Source of the DNA: an uncultured Christensenellaceae bacterium
GTDB taxonomy: Bacteria; Bacillota; Clostridia; Christensenellales; CAG-314
Direction of reading: 5' to 3'
Assembly: GCA_910586905.1 (NCBI GenBank)
Contig: CAJUIV010000010.1
Location: 1 to 48,533 of the forward strand
Length of the DNA stretch: 48,533 nt
The position numbers and the translations under genes are program-made. Shown here piece by piece: positions 24,066 to 31,790 of the stretch. Numbering within the stretch: position 1 is the first letter of the stretch; each line of letters opens with the position of its first letter. The notes under the pieces are model-generated. The model searched no databases. It had not been told where the DNA came from and saw only the letters and a program-made list of their open reading frames with translations.

Positions 24066-24090
24066 AATTAAAACGGTTATAATTACCAGC

Positions 24091-24122
24091 AAAAGAGCGG
24101 CGCTTAATAGCGTCGCTCTTTT
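24091..24122. terminator. bidirectional terminator between convergent genes
   Basis: AAAAGAGCG-G-CGCT / AGCG-T-CGCTCTTTT, loop TAAT, with flanking T-runs; serves fchA and the minus-strand lipoprotein gene. Confidence 0.85.
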
Positions 24123-24144
24123 TAAATCCGTGTATTTGAATACT

Positions 24145-27100
24145 TTATAAATCTTCCGGCTGTCTGTCGGGAGGATAGCTGTTGCCGCTACCTACGTACG
24201 ATACGTGTTGTTTCGACCAAATTACTTCACCGTTAAGAGTTACATTCGTTGTGGACAAATAATAGTAATTCTCTATCAAAACAAGATCGGCGTCAAAATC
24301 TATTTTAAGATTGCACGTTTTACACTCGTAAACTCCCGCCATACCTCCGTCTGCTTCAGTCATATTATCGTATTGGAATCCCACCGATTTATCACACACG
24401 TCGCACATAAATACGTGCATAATATGATTATCGCAGCAGCCGTCGGGAAGTACTATATCGATTTCAACTATATGATGGTCGTACAGCGTGTTAATCAATA
24501 TTTCGTCTTGACACATCGTACAGACGATTTTAACTTCAACACCGTCGCAGCAGCTATCTTTTAAAACGTTATAGGATGGATTTTCGTAATCGTAGTTGTG
24601 TCCCGCATACATTGAAATCACAAACTCGCTATTACATCTCAAACAAGTTCCTATCTCGTTTACACCGCCTTCGCAGCCGAGAGCGGCGTCTATATATTCG
24701 AATCTATTTTGAACTTGAGGGTCAAATTCGTGATCCAAAACCGTATAATCGTACAAATAAACGTTTTGACCGCATTTAAGACACTCGAAATACACTTCCG
24801 CTCCGTCTTGACAAGAACTTCCTTTTAACACGTAAATAGGATTGTTATAATCGAATTCGTGCGTTCTTTCTTGATATTCTACCACAATTTTGTTACAGAC
24901 TTCGCATTTGTAAACCAATTTGTCGTATTCTCCGCAATTTTCGGAATAAACGCACTCGCTTTCTACAAGCCGTAAATCGTGAGCGCAATCGTCGGCGGTT
25001 ACAAAAGTTTTCGTTGCAACGTCGTAGTATAAAACGGCGTTTAACGCGGCGGACGTATTTATTTCGTGTTCCGCAAGAATCAGGTCTAAATCCGCGTTTT
25101 TAAAATATTCGCTATCTGAAACAAAAGTTTTTGCCTCGGATAACGTTAACGGAGCGCTTTGTTCCAGCATTCCCGTTTCTTTGTTTGCTATGTAAAATAC
25201 AAATCGTGCGTCGGAAACGTTGACTACTTTAGGGATAATTTCTATATTTAATTCCAGTTTATTATCGCACAATAACCTTGCCATAACGTTGAACGACTTA
25301 GCGAAATCGACCGAAACTGTGTAATCGACAGTATACCGAACCTCGATTCTGTCGTTATAAGCCAAATACGAGTCGTTCGTAAGATAATTTATTTCAATTT
25401 TATTGCCGGTAACGTTATATCCAGTTACAAGGATTCCGTCGTCTCCGTAAGGATTAACGATAGCGTTTGCAAGCCGTTTGATAGCTTCGCTGTCTTCGGG
25501 AAGAGAGATTACCGCCAACGCGGTATCGACTTTTTGCGCGACCTCGGTATAATCTTGTTGAGATTTATAATCTTTAACGATACTCAGTTGTCCGCTGAAA
25601 ACGGATAGATACCGTTTGATTTGCTCCGCAAACGCGTTTGCAACAACTTGCTCGTCGCTGATATTCTCATCGTCTTCCGACGGAGCGGAAGCTTGCGGGA
25701 GTTGAGCGTTTATCGATACCGATTTCAAAGATTTATCAGCGCCTACGTGAAATTCAACGGTCAAGTAACTTTCCAAAGTATCTATAGCTTTATCTACGAC
25801 GGCTTTAAAAATCTCCGGCGTAAATTGTTCGTTACCTTGCAGCGCTAAATCGTAAATAGTAAAGTCTTTTAATACAAGGCAATACTGAGCGATCATTTCT
25901 ACCGCCTGTTCGGCAGATATTTTATTCGGACTGTTTTGCTGCGCCATATCCCAAACTGCAGCCAAGGTAAATATGCGCGAAGAATTTATCAATTCTTTAA
26001 CGGTTACTCCCTGCATATCTACTCCGTTAGCTTTGAGCAGATCTTCGATAGTTTTGATTTCGGGGTCGGGATAATTTTTATCGATAGCCGCGTTTAACGC
26101 AGCGATTATATCGTCCAAAGAATAACCGTTCTCTTCCAAAGCGTCCAGCAAATCGCCTATCTTCATTTTAAACGCGTTTTCTATCAGCGCCGGTATAGCG
26201 TCGTAAAATCCTTCGCCGAACATACCGTCTACGTATTGAGAAACGGTAACCGTAGCAAGCGTTTCGTTAAGGGTACGCCAAACGTCGTAACTTAAAACGT
26301 ATACGGTTTCGCCGTTAACGCTTTTTTCTTCGTCGATTTTAACCAACGTATCCAAAAGCCGTTTTAATGCGTCGTCGTCAACCCAAAAGTTTTCAAGAGT
26401 TTCCTTTATTTGAGTATAATATTGGTAAATCTCAAACGTACGGGAATTGATTTCACTCAACACGTTTTCAATCGTATCTAAATCTACGCCGTTTTGAGCG
26501 AATATGTCTATCACGTTAAAACGCATATAAATTTCGTTCGAATTATCTAAACCGCTGCCGTATATGTAAAGAACGCTATCCTTTACCACCGCTTTCAATT
26601 CGATATCGCGCTGCTGACGAATGGAATTACCGTTAACTATAACGTCTTCGTAACTGCAAGCGTCGAAATAGCCGTAACCTTGAATTTTTTTGTCGTCGTC
26701 GAAACTTATATTAAGTTCGCCGTAATTTACCGTTAAATTGTCTAATTCACCGACAAAGCCGTCGGCGCCGGTTAAATCTACGTTGTTGAACGTAACGGTA
26801 TATTTCCACACGTCCAAATTAGCCAATCCGTTAAGGATAACTTCGCTTGCGTACTGCCAAACTCCGCAATACTTGCAAACGCCGTTTTGATATTCGTGCG
26901 CGGCGTAGTCGGCTACTTCGGTACTATGTTCGCAAGTCGCAACGCGCCAATGATAGGAAGCGTCGTTAGACCACTTTTCAGCGTACGTATGCCGATGCGT
27001 ATCGGTATTTTGTTTTACGTATCCGCAAACTTCGCATTTTTCTACGTTGCCGTTCTCGGCGATAAACGTATGAGCGGCATCGTCGGCTTTAACGTCCTTA

Positions 27101-27243
27101 TGTACGCAGGTCGCCGCGTGCCAGTGATGAGTTTTGTTTGAAGACCATTCGGTGTCAAACGTATGCTCGTGCTCTTTGCACGCCACAAAAACCAAAGAGA
27201 AAATCATAAGCAGCGCTATGCATACCAGAATTTTCTTATTCAT
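24145..27243 (-). CDS. giant lipoprotein with His/Cys modules at both ends (1,032 codons)
   Basis: A predicted surface lipoprotein. The signal peptide ends in the lipobox LVFVAC (lipidated Cys near residue 21), followed by KEHEHTFDTEW. Residues about 25-135 hold three modules of the type H-x-Y/F ... W ... HWH-x-ATC-x-H and C-x2-C. The middle (about 140-760) is a helical and beta-rich region with no motif that I know. Residues about 770-1000 hold at least six H-x-Y ... C-x2-C modules (for example CEVCNKIV, CLKCGQNV, CLRCNSEF, CTMCQDEI, CDVCDKSV, CKTCNLKI). Such modules could bind zinc or be stabilised by disulfides. The promoter contains a G9 tract. ATG 27243 follows GGAGGG. Function is unknown; a second related gene lies at 37.5 kb. 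Confidence 0.8.
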   Translation of the reverse strand: MNKKILVCIALLMIFSLVFVACKEHEHTFDTEWSSNKTHHWHAATCVHKDVKADDAAHTFIAENGNVEKCEVCGYVKQNTDTHRHTYAEKWSNDASYHWRVATCEHSTEVADYAAHEYQNGVCKYCGVWQYASEVILNGLANLDVWKYTVTFNNVDLTGADGFVGELDNLTVNYGELNISFDDDKKIQGYGYFDACSYEDVIVNGNSIRQQRDIELKAVVKDSVLYIYGSGLDNSNEIYMRFNVIDIFAQNGVDLDTIENVLSEINSRTFEIYQYYTQIKETLENFWVDDDALKRLLDTLVKIDEEKSVNGETVYVLSYDVWRTLNETLATVTVSQYVDGMFGEGFYDAIPALIENAFKMKIGDLLDALEENGYSLDDIIAALNAAIDKNYPDPEIKTIEDLLKANGVDMQGVTVKELINSSRIFTLAAVWDMAQQNSPNKISAEQAVEMIAQYCLVLKDFTIYDLALQGNEQFTPEIFKAVVDKAIDTLESYLTVEFHVGADKSLKSVSINAQLPQASAPSEDDENISDEQVVANAFAEQIKRYLSVFSGQLSIVKDYKSQQDYTEVAQKVDTALAVISLPEDSEAIKRLANAIVNPYGDDGILVTGYNVTGNKIEINYLTNDSYLAYNDRIEVRYTVDYTVSVDFAKSFNVMARLLCDNKLELNIEIIPKVVNVSDARFVFYIANKETGMLEQSAPLTLSEAKTFVSDSEYFKNADLDLILAEHEINTSAALNAVLYYDVATKTFVTADDCAHDLRLVESECVYSENCGEYDKLVYKCEVCNKIVVEYQERTHEFDYNNPIYVLKGSSCQDGAEVYFECLKCGQNVYLYDYTVLDHEFDPQVQNRFEYIDAALGCEGGVNEIGTCLRCNSEFVISMYAGHNYDYENPSYNVLKDSCCDGVEVKIVCTMCQDEILINTLYDHHIVEIDIVLPDGCCDNHIMHVFMCDVCDKSVGFQYDNMTEADGGMAGVYECKTCNLKIDFDADLVLIENYYYLSTTNVTLNGEVIWSKQHVSYVGSGNSYPPDRQPEDL

Positions 27244-27273
27244 AAAAGACCCTCCGCATATTATATTTATCCA

Positions 27274-27303
27274 ATTATACCCCCCCCCGTTTTAAAAAGT
27301 CAA
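27274..27303 (-). promoter_or_regulatory. promoter of the giant lipoprotein with a G9 tract in the spacer
   Basis: Minus strand TTGACT (27298-27303), 18-bp spacer whose last nine bases are all G (27280-27288), then perfect TATAAT (27274-27279), 31 bases before the ATG. The tract abuts the -10. Changes in tract length would shift the spacer around the optimum of 17. Confidence 0.75.
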
Positions 27304-27588
27304 TACTTAAAAGAGAAGTTTTACTAACGCGTAAAAAAATTCTCCGATTGTAATTATATACGTTTACTCAAAAACCGCAAGCCGATTATAATTTACCGTA
27401 CTATAAAATTTATTCGATAACGGCAAAATCCGTTCCGCGCTTTGCCGCACTACCGTTTTTTTACCGCGTTGAATCAACTAATTACGCTCGCTTGCATTTT
27501 TATCCGATTCCAAATAAATAATGATTCGATTAAAACCCAAATCGCAGAATCGACAACTTAAATTCAAAAAAGTTATAACAAGGAAAAA
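27304..27588. other. intergenic stretch between the lipoprotein promoter and the alaS terminator
   Basis: An AT-rich stretch of 285 bases. I see no open frame, RNA gene or clear inverted repeat in it. Confidence 0.4.
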
Positions 27589-27610
27589 GCGCGCGCAATA
27601 ATGCGCGCGC
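27589..27610 (-). terminator. terminator of alaS
   Basis: GCGCGCGCA / TGCGCGCGC, nine perfect base pairs, four-base loop, then TTTTT on the minus strand; 19 bases after the alaS stop. Confidence 0.9.
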
Positions 27611-27629
27611 AGTTCGATTGTTAATTTTT

Positions 27630-29420
27630 TCAATTGTTGCGAAGTTCGGCTTTTATTCTGCGAACGCCGCTGGATGAAGATTGTTCTTTCGTAATTACAA
27701 AACGCCCAAGCTCGCCAGTATTATCCGCATGCGGACCTCCGCATATTTCTTTGCTGAAATCACCCATGGTATAAACTTTGACGACTTCGCCGTATCTGTC
27801 CCCGAACAAACCTATAGCACCCGTTTTACGAGCTTCTTCGACAGGCATTTCTTCGCAAGTTACGGGAAGTTTACGTTCTATAGCCAGATTAACAAGTCTT
27901 TCGGTTTCCGCAATTTCTTCCGCCGTCATAGGACGCGAAAAACTGAAATCGAAACGCAATCTTTCGGGAGTAATATTGCTTCCTTTTTGTTTTACCTCGT
28001 CGCCGAGAACTTTACGTAAAGCCGCTTGAAGCAAGTGCGTAGCCGTATGAAGCCGAGTAGTTTCGACTCCTCCGCCTTCGGCCATACCTCCTTTAAAACG
28101 CTGTTCGCTGCCGGCGTGAGATTTAGCCTGATGTTCTGCAAACTTTTGTTTAAACCCTTCTACGTCAACTTCGTATCCGTTTTCTTTGGCAAGTTCGACA
28201 GTCATTTCTACGGGGAACCCGAAAGTGTCGTAAAGTTTAAAAGCTGTGCCGCCGGGAACGACTTTCGTAGGAATGTGAGAAATAACTTTAAAAAATTCCT
28301 TTTCGCCCGCGACCAGAGTTTTGGTAAATTTTTCTTCTTCCTTTACGAGTTCATCCACTATTTTTGCAGAATTATCTAACAGTTCGGGGTAAGCGTTTTT
28401 ATACTCTTCGATATAGACTTTTGCAATTTCTACAATACTGCCCTTCGGCATATCCAACGAATTCGCTTTACGAACGGCGCGTCTTATCAGTCTGCGCAAT
28501 ACGTATCCTTGGTCTACGTTGCTGGGCGTTACTCCGACGGGGTCGCCCAGAAGAAAAGTTGCGGTACGAACGTGATCCGCTATAATGCGCATAGCTTTGG
28601 TCGTCTTATCGTCCTGTCCGTATGTTTTGTTTGAAAGCTCTTGTATCTTTGCAAGAGCATTTTGGAACAAATCGATGTCGTAAACGGATTTCATACCGTT
28701 AAGAACGCATACGGTACGTTCGAGACCCATTCCGGTATCTACGTTTTTCTGTTTTAAAGGCAAATACGAACCGTCGGCTTGACGGTTAAACTGCATAAAT
28801 ACGTTGTTCCAAATTTCCAAATATTTTCCGCAATCACAGCTTGGATTGCATTTTTTTCCGCAGGCAGGTTTCCCCGTATCCCAAAATATCTCCGTATCGG
28901 GTCCGCACGGTCCTGTCGTACCGGCAATCCACCAATTATATTTTTTGGGAAGATAAAAAATTCTTTCTTTAGGAATGCCGCATTCTTCCCAAACTTTAGC
29001 GGAGTTTTCATCGCGGGCTGCGTCCTCGTCTCCGGCAAAAACGGTTACAGATAATCTGTTAACGTCCAGTCCCAAATAGTCTTTACTTGTCAAAAACTCG
29101 TAGCTCCATTTGATGGACTGTTCATTAAAATAATCGCCCAACGACCAGTTTCCTAACATTTCGAAAAAGGTAAGGTGCGAATCGTCGCCTACTTCCTCAA
29201 TATCGCCGGTTCTGACGCACTTCTGCACGTCGCAAAGCCGCGTACCGTTAGGATGTTTTTGTCCCAAAAGATACGGAATAAGCGGATGCATACCTGCGGT
29301 CGTAAACAGTACCGACGGGTCGTTTTCCGGTATAAGACTGGCGGACTTGATTACCGCGTGTCCCCTGTCTTTAAAGAAATTCAAGTACTTTTCTCTTAAA
29401 TACTGCGATGTGATTTTCAT
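27630..29420 (-). CDS. alaS: alanyl-tRNA synthetase, short form without the C-Ala domain
   Basis: A 596-aa class II synthetase charging tRNA-Ala. The catalytic domain has LFTTAGMHPLIPYLLG, TFFEMLGNWSLGDYF and VDTGMGLERTV. The editing domain has HTATHLLQAAL and CGGPHADNTGELG, giving the four metal ligands for clearing Ser- and Gly-tRNA-Ala. The protein ends at GVRRIKAELRNN, immediately after the editing core, so the usual C-Ala region (about 270 residues) is missing. A strong terminator follows directly, so a cut or frameshift is unlikely. ATG 29420 is the conserved start (MKITSQYLREKYLNFF); its GGAG lies 15 bases away, which is long. It uses a Cys-rich insert, CGKKCNPSCDC, common in Clostridia. 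Confidence 0.92.
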   Translation of the reverse strand: MKITSQYLREKYLNFFKDRGHAVIKSASLIPENDPSVLFTTAGMHPLIPYLLGQKHPNGTRLCDVQKCVRTGDIEEVGDDSHLTFFEMLGNWSLGDYFNEQSIKWSYEFLTSKDYLGLDVNRLSVTVFAGDEDAARDENSAKVWEECGIPKERIFYLPKKYNWWIAGTTGPCGPDTEIFWDTGKPACGKKCNPSCDCGKYLEIWNNVFMQFNRQADGSYLPLKQKNVDTGMGLERTVCVLNGMKSVYDIDLFQNALAKIQELSNKTYGQDDKTTKAMRIIADHVRTATFLLGDPVGVTPSNVDQGYVLRRLIRRAVRKANSLDMPKGSIVEIAKVYIEEYKNAYPELLDNSAKIVDELVKEEEKFTKTLVAGEKEFFKVISHIPTKVVPGGTAFKLYDTFGFPVEMTVELAKENGYEVDVEGFKQKFAEHQAKSHAGSEQRFKGGMAEGGGVETTRLHTATHLLQAALRKVLGDEVKQKGSNITPERLRFDFSFSRPMTAEEIAETERLVNLAIERKLPVTCEEMPVEEARKTGAIGLFGDRYGEVVKVYTMGDFSKEICGGPHADNTGELGRFVITKEQSSSSGVRRIKAELRNN

Positions 29421-29564
29421 AATTTCAAAATTCGTCTCCAAACTACGTTATTTCAGTTAACGGTTTTGCTGCCGTCAAACGGTAAGCGGAATTTATGCGC
29501 TGACGTATTTAATTATCGAATATAAAATCGGCGCGCTTACGTTTTAAATTTAAACCGAACAATA

Positions 29565-29598
29565 CGAAAGACCTGACTTCTCAAGAAGCGGTCTTTCG
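29565..29598 (-). terminator. terminator of the zinc-ribbon gene pair
   Basis: CGAAAGACC / GGTCTTTCG with an inner CTTCT/AGAAG helix, 27 bases after the stop at 29625; the T-run is weak. Confidence 0.65.
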
Positions 29599-29624
29599 GC
29601 GTTTCCAAATTCAGTTATATATAA

Positions 29625-30842
29625 CTAAGCGGTTTTTTCCTTCATTTTCTTTGCTTTTGCAATGCAGGAATACAACCAAAATACCCAGTAATACGCAGGT
29701 ATAAAGAACAATGCCCAACCGTACTTGCACGTTCCCGTAACGTCGCCCATCGGAGCAAAGAATTCTTTTACGTCAAACAGGAAGCCTTCCGTCTGAGTAA
29801 GCAACTGAGAACATACCATAATCGCAACCAAAATTGTCGTAACGATTGCAAGTATCAAATACAGCAAGTTCATACCCTTAGAACGTCTTTTCGTTATAAT
29901 GCGCATAATGCACACGACCAAATGGAACACAGCCGTTATAACGAATAACGCCACCAACGCTATCATAACGAACGAAGCTTTACCGAATCGTTCGAGAATA
30001 ACCGTAAACGCTTCGCCGCCGCCCAAATCAACTTTACCGTCTTTAATATCTTTTGCAAAATTGATTATTTCGGTTATACAGCTTAAACCGTAAAAATGCA
30101 ACGTTTCGCCGGAATTACTTTCGGTAGGCGGAGGCGTCGTATCTTCGCCATCGTTTTCGGTCGGAGGCGTCGTATCTCCTGGATTAGTCGTCGTTTCTCC
30201 GTCGCCGGTAGTTCCGCCGCCTTCCGCGTTTAAAACGGGAACATTGTTTATCCAAGCGTTTTCGCTGCCGGTTTCTTCTTCGTCTTGTTTGGGATTATAA
30301 TCGGCAGGTCTATTGTAAAAACCTTTGTCGAAATTTACCAAAAACGCGGGGCGAGCAGTCGCCGGCGCGATAATTATATAAGCGAATACCGCAAGCAACA
30401 ACAACGCGAATATCGCAAACCCTCTGCCGCCTTTTTTACTGTAGTAAGTTTTGGTGCTTTTGTTTTGCTCGGTTTGAGCAAGCTCCTGTTTTTTATCGCG
30501 TTTTTTATCTTTCTTAGATTTATTGGTCGAAGCGACGCTGACCTGCTTCGGTTCCGTTTGCTGAAGCGTTACGAACGAATATCCGCACGCGCACACGTTA
30601 TCGTCGGCGTTTATTTCTTTACCGCAACGGGGACAAATTTTTGTTTGCGCGCCGACTTTCAACGTCGTTCCGCAATTACGGCAGAAATTGGCAAGCGACG
30701 AATTACGGGTATGACATTTGTAACATACAACCGCTTCTTCCGGCACTTTTAGCTGTGCGCCGCATCTTGAACAATACTTTGCGTTGAGCGAATTGGAATT
30801 GCCGCAACGAGGACAGATATTAAAACTGTTTGAACTGTTCAT
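29625..30842 (-). CDS. zinc-ribbon membrane protein with a Thr/Pro-rich linker
   Basis: A 405-aa protein. Residues about 8-85 form zinc ribbons: CPRCGN/CSRCGA, CYKCHT/CRNCGT and CPRCGKE/CACGYS (the last half has CAC instead of C-x2-C). A Lys-rich segment follows, then a membrane helix (FAIFALLLLAVFAYIIIA near residue 145), an extracytoplasmic Thr/Pro/Glu linker (TTTNPGDTTPPTENDGEDTT), and three C-terminal hydrophobic helices. The ribbons would be cytoplasmic. The ATG at 30842 follows TAAGGAG. It lies 11 bases after the seven-ribbon gene in one unit. The family resembles zinc-ribbon membrane proteins of unknown function in gut Clostridia. Confidence 0.75.
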   Translation of the reverse strand: MNSSNSFNICPRCGNSNSLNAKYCSRCGAQLKVPEEAVVCYKCHTRNSSLANFCRNCGTTLKVGAQTKICPRCGKEINADDNVCACGYSFVTLQQTEPKQVSVASTNKSKKDKKRDKKQELAQTEQNKSTKTYYSKKGGRGFAIFALLLLAVFAYIIIAPATARPAFLVNFDKGFYNRPADYNPKQDEEETGSENAWINNVPVLNAEGGGTTGDGETTTNPGDTTPPTENDGEDTTPPPTESNSGETLHFYGLSCITEIINFAKDIKDGKVDLGGGEAFTVILERFGKASFVMIALVALFVITAVFHLVVCIMRIITKRRSKGMNLLYLILAIVTTILVAIMVCSQLLTQTEGFLFDVKEFFAPMGDVTGTCKYGWALFFIPAYYWVFWLYSCIAKAKKMKEKTA

Positions 30843-30853
30843 TATAAGTCTCC

Positions 30854-31699
30854 TTATTTTTTTCTCTTCTGCCCGCAATGCGAACAAAATTTATCGTCTT
30901 TTTCATTAGAAAAACCGCACTCTTTGCACGTCCACTTTTCTACGGAATCCGGTTCGATATTACTGAAAGACCATCTGCATTTAGTACAAAAAGTACTGTC
31001 GACGGAATTTTCCGCGCCGCAATTAGGGCAATACGTTTTAGGTTCGTCTATTTCGAGCTTTAAACCGCAGTTCACGCAAAAAGGTTCTTCCTGATTATTG
31101 AGCGTGCCGCAATTAGGGCATATGAGTTTTTTTTCGTTCGGGCTTTCTAAAAAAGCCTGTCGCACTACGACTTCGCCCAAATTTTGACTTTCATGCACTA
31201 CTTGCAATTCCTCGGTAGAAGCTTCCGCCAACGAACAGTAACAATACGAACAATAGTGGCTTTCAAGAGTGTTGACTCTGCCGCAGTGCGGACAAACTTT
31301 ACGCTGTACCACTCTGCGCGCGTGCAAATCGGCTACGCTGGTTCCGCATTTGTTGCAGAAAATAGCGGTTAAAGGAATACTTGCTCCGCATTTGGGGCAT
31401 TGTGCCGTCTCGCTTGGAGTAACCGAACCGCCGTACAAGTTTGCAACTTCGTTGCTTACGCTTGCCAAGTCTGCGTCTTGATACTCGGTTTGCTTAACTT
31501 CTGCGACATACTCGCCCGCATCCGCGGGAATCGCAAGCATTTCGCCGCAGTTAATACAATGAGCGAACGACTTGTCGTTGACTTCTCCGCAATGAGAACA
31601 ACGTATTTCCTCTTGGAATATGAAGTTGGTTTTACCGCAGTTACAACAAAAGGCGCTGTCGCCGGTGTTGATTTCCCCACAGTTTTTACATACTTTCAT
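30854..31699 (-). CDS. seven-zinc-ribbon bead protein
   Basis: A 281-aa soluble protein composed almost wholly of seven double C-x2-C zinc ribbons (pairs such as CKNCGE/CCNCGK, CSHCGE/CINCGE, CPKCGA/CNKCGT, CPHCGR/CSYCYC, CPNCGT/CVNCGL, CPNCGA/CTKCRW, CKECGF/CSHCGQ), joined by linkers of 10-60 residues. It would bind up to seven zinc ions. No catalytic domain is seen. Start ATG 31699 has GGTGGC upstream, and a consensus promoter lies 37 bases above. It is the first gene of a pair with the membrane zinc-ribbon protein at 29625. It may bind RNA, DNA or proteins, or buffer zinc; none is proven. Confidence 0.75.
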   Translation of the reverse strand: MKVCKNCGEINTGDSAFCCNCGKTNFIFQEEIRCSHCGEVNDKSFAHCINCGEMLAIPADAGEYVAEVKQTEYQDADLASVSNEVANLYGGSVTPSETAQCPKCGASIPLTAIFCNKCGTSVADLHARRVVQRKVCPHCGRVNTLESHYCSYCYCSLAEASTEELQVVHESQNLGEVVVRQAFLESPNEKKLICPNCGTLNNQEEPFCVNCGLKLEIDEPKTYCPNCGAENSVDSTFCTKCRWSFSNIEPDSVEKWTCKECGFSNEKDDKFCSHCGQKRKK

Positions 31700-31735
31700 A
31701 AGTGCCACCTAAACGTTTATAAAACTACAAATTAT

Positions 31736-31764
31736 ATTATATACCAATACAAGTAGTTTGTCAA
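31736..31764 (-). promoter_or_regulatory. sigma-A promoter of the zinc-ribbon pair
   Basis: Minus strand TTGACA (31759-31764), 17 bp, TATAAT (31736-31741): a perfect consensus promoter. Confidence 0.85.
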
Positions 31765-31790
31765 TGCCAAAAAAGCGTTCGCGTTCACTT

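Noticed and set aside
27630..29420. alaS truncated by frameshift
   Set aside because: The end coincides with the domain edge and is followed at 19 bases by a strong terminator, with no continuing C-Ala sequence in any frame.
29421..29624. T-box riboswitch upstream of alaS
   Set aside because: No T-box motif or specifier stem seen in the roughly 200-base space.
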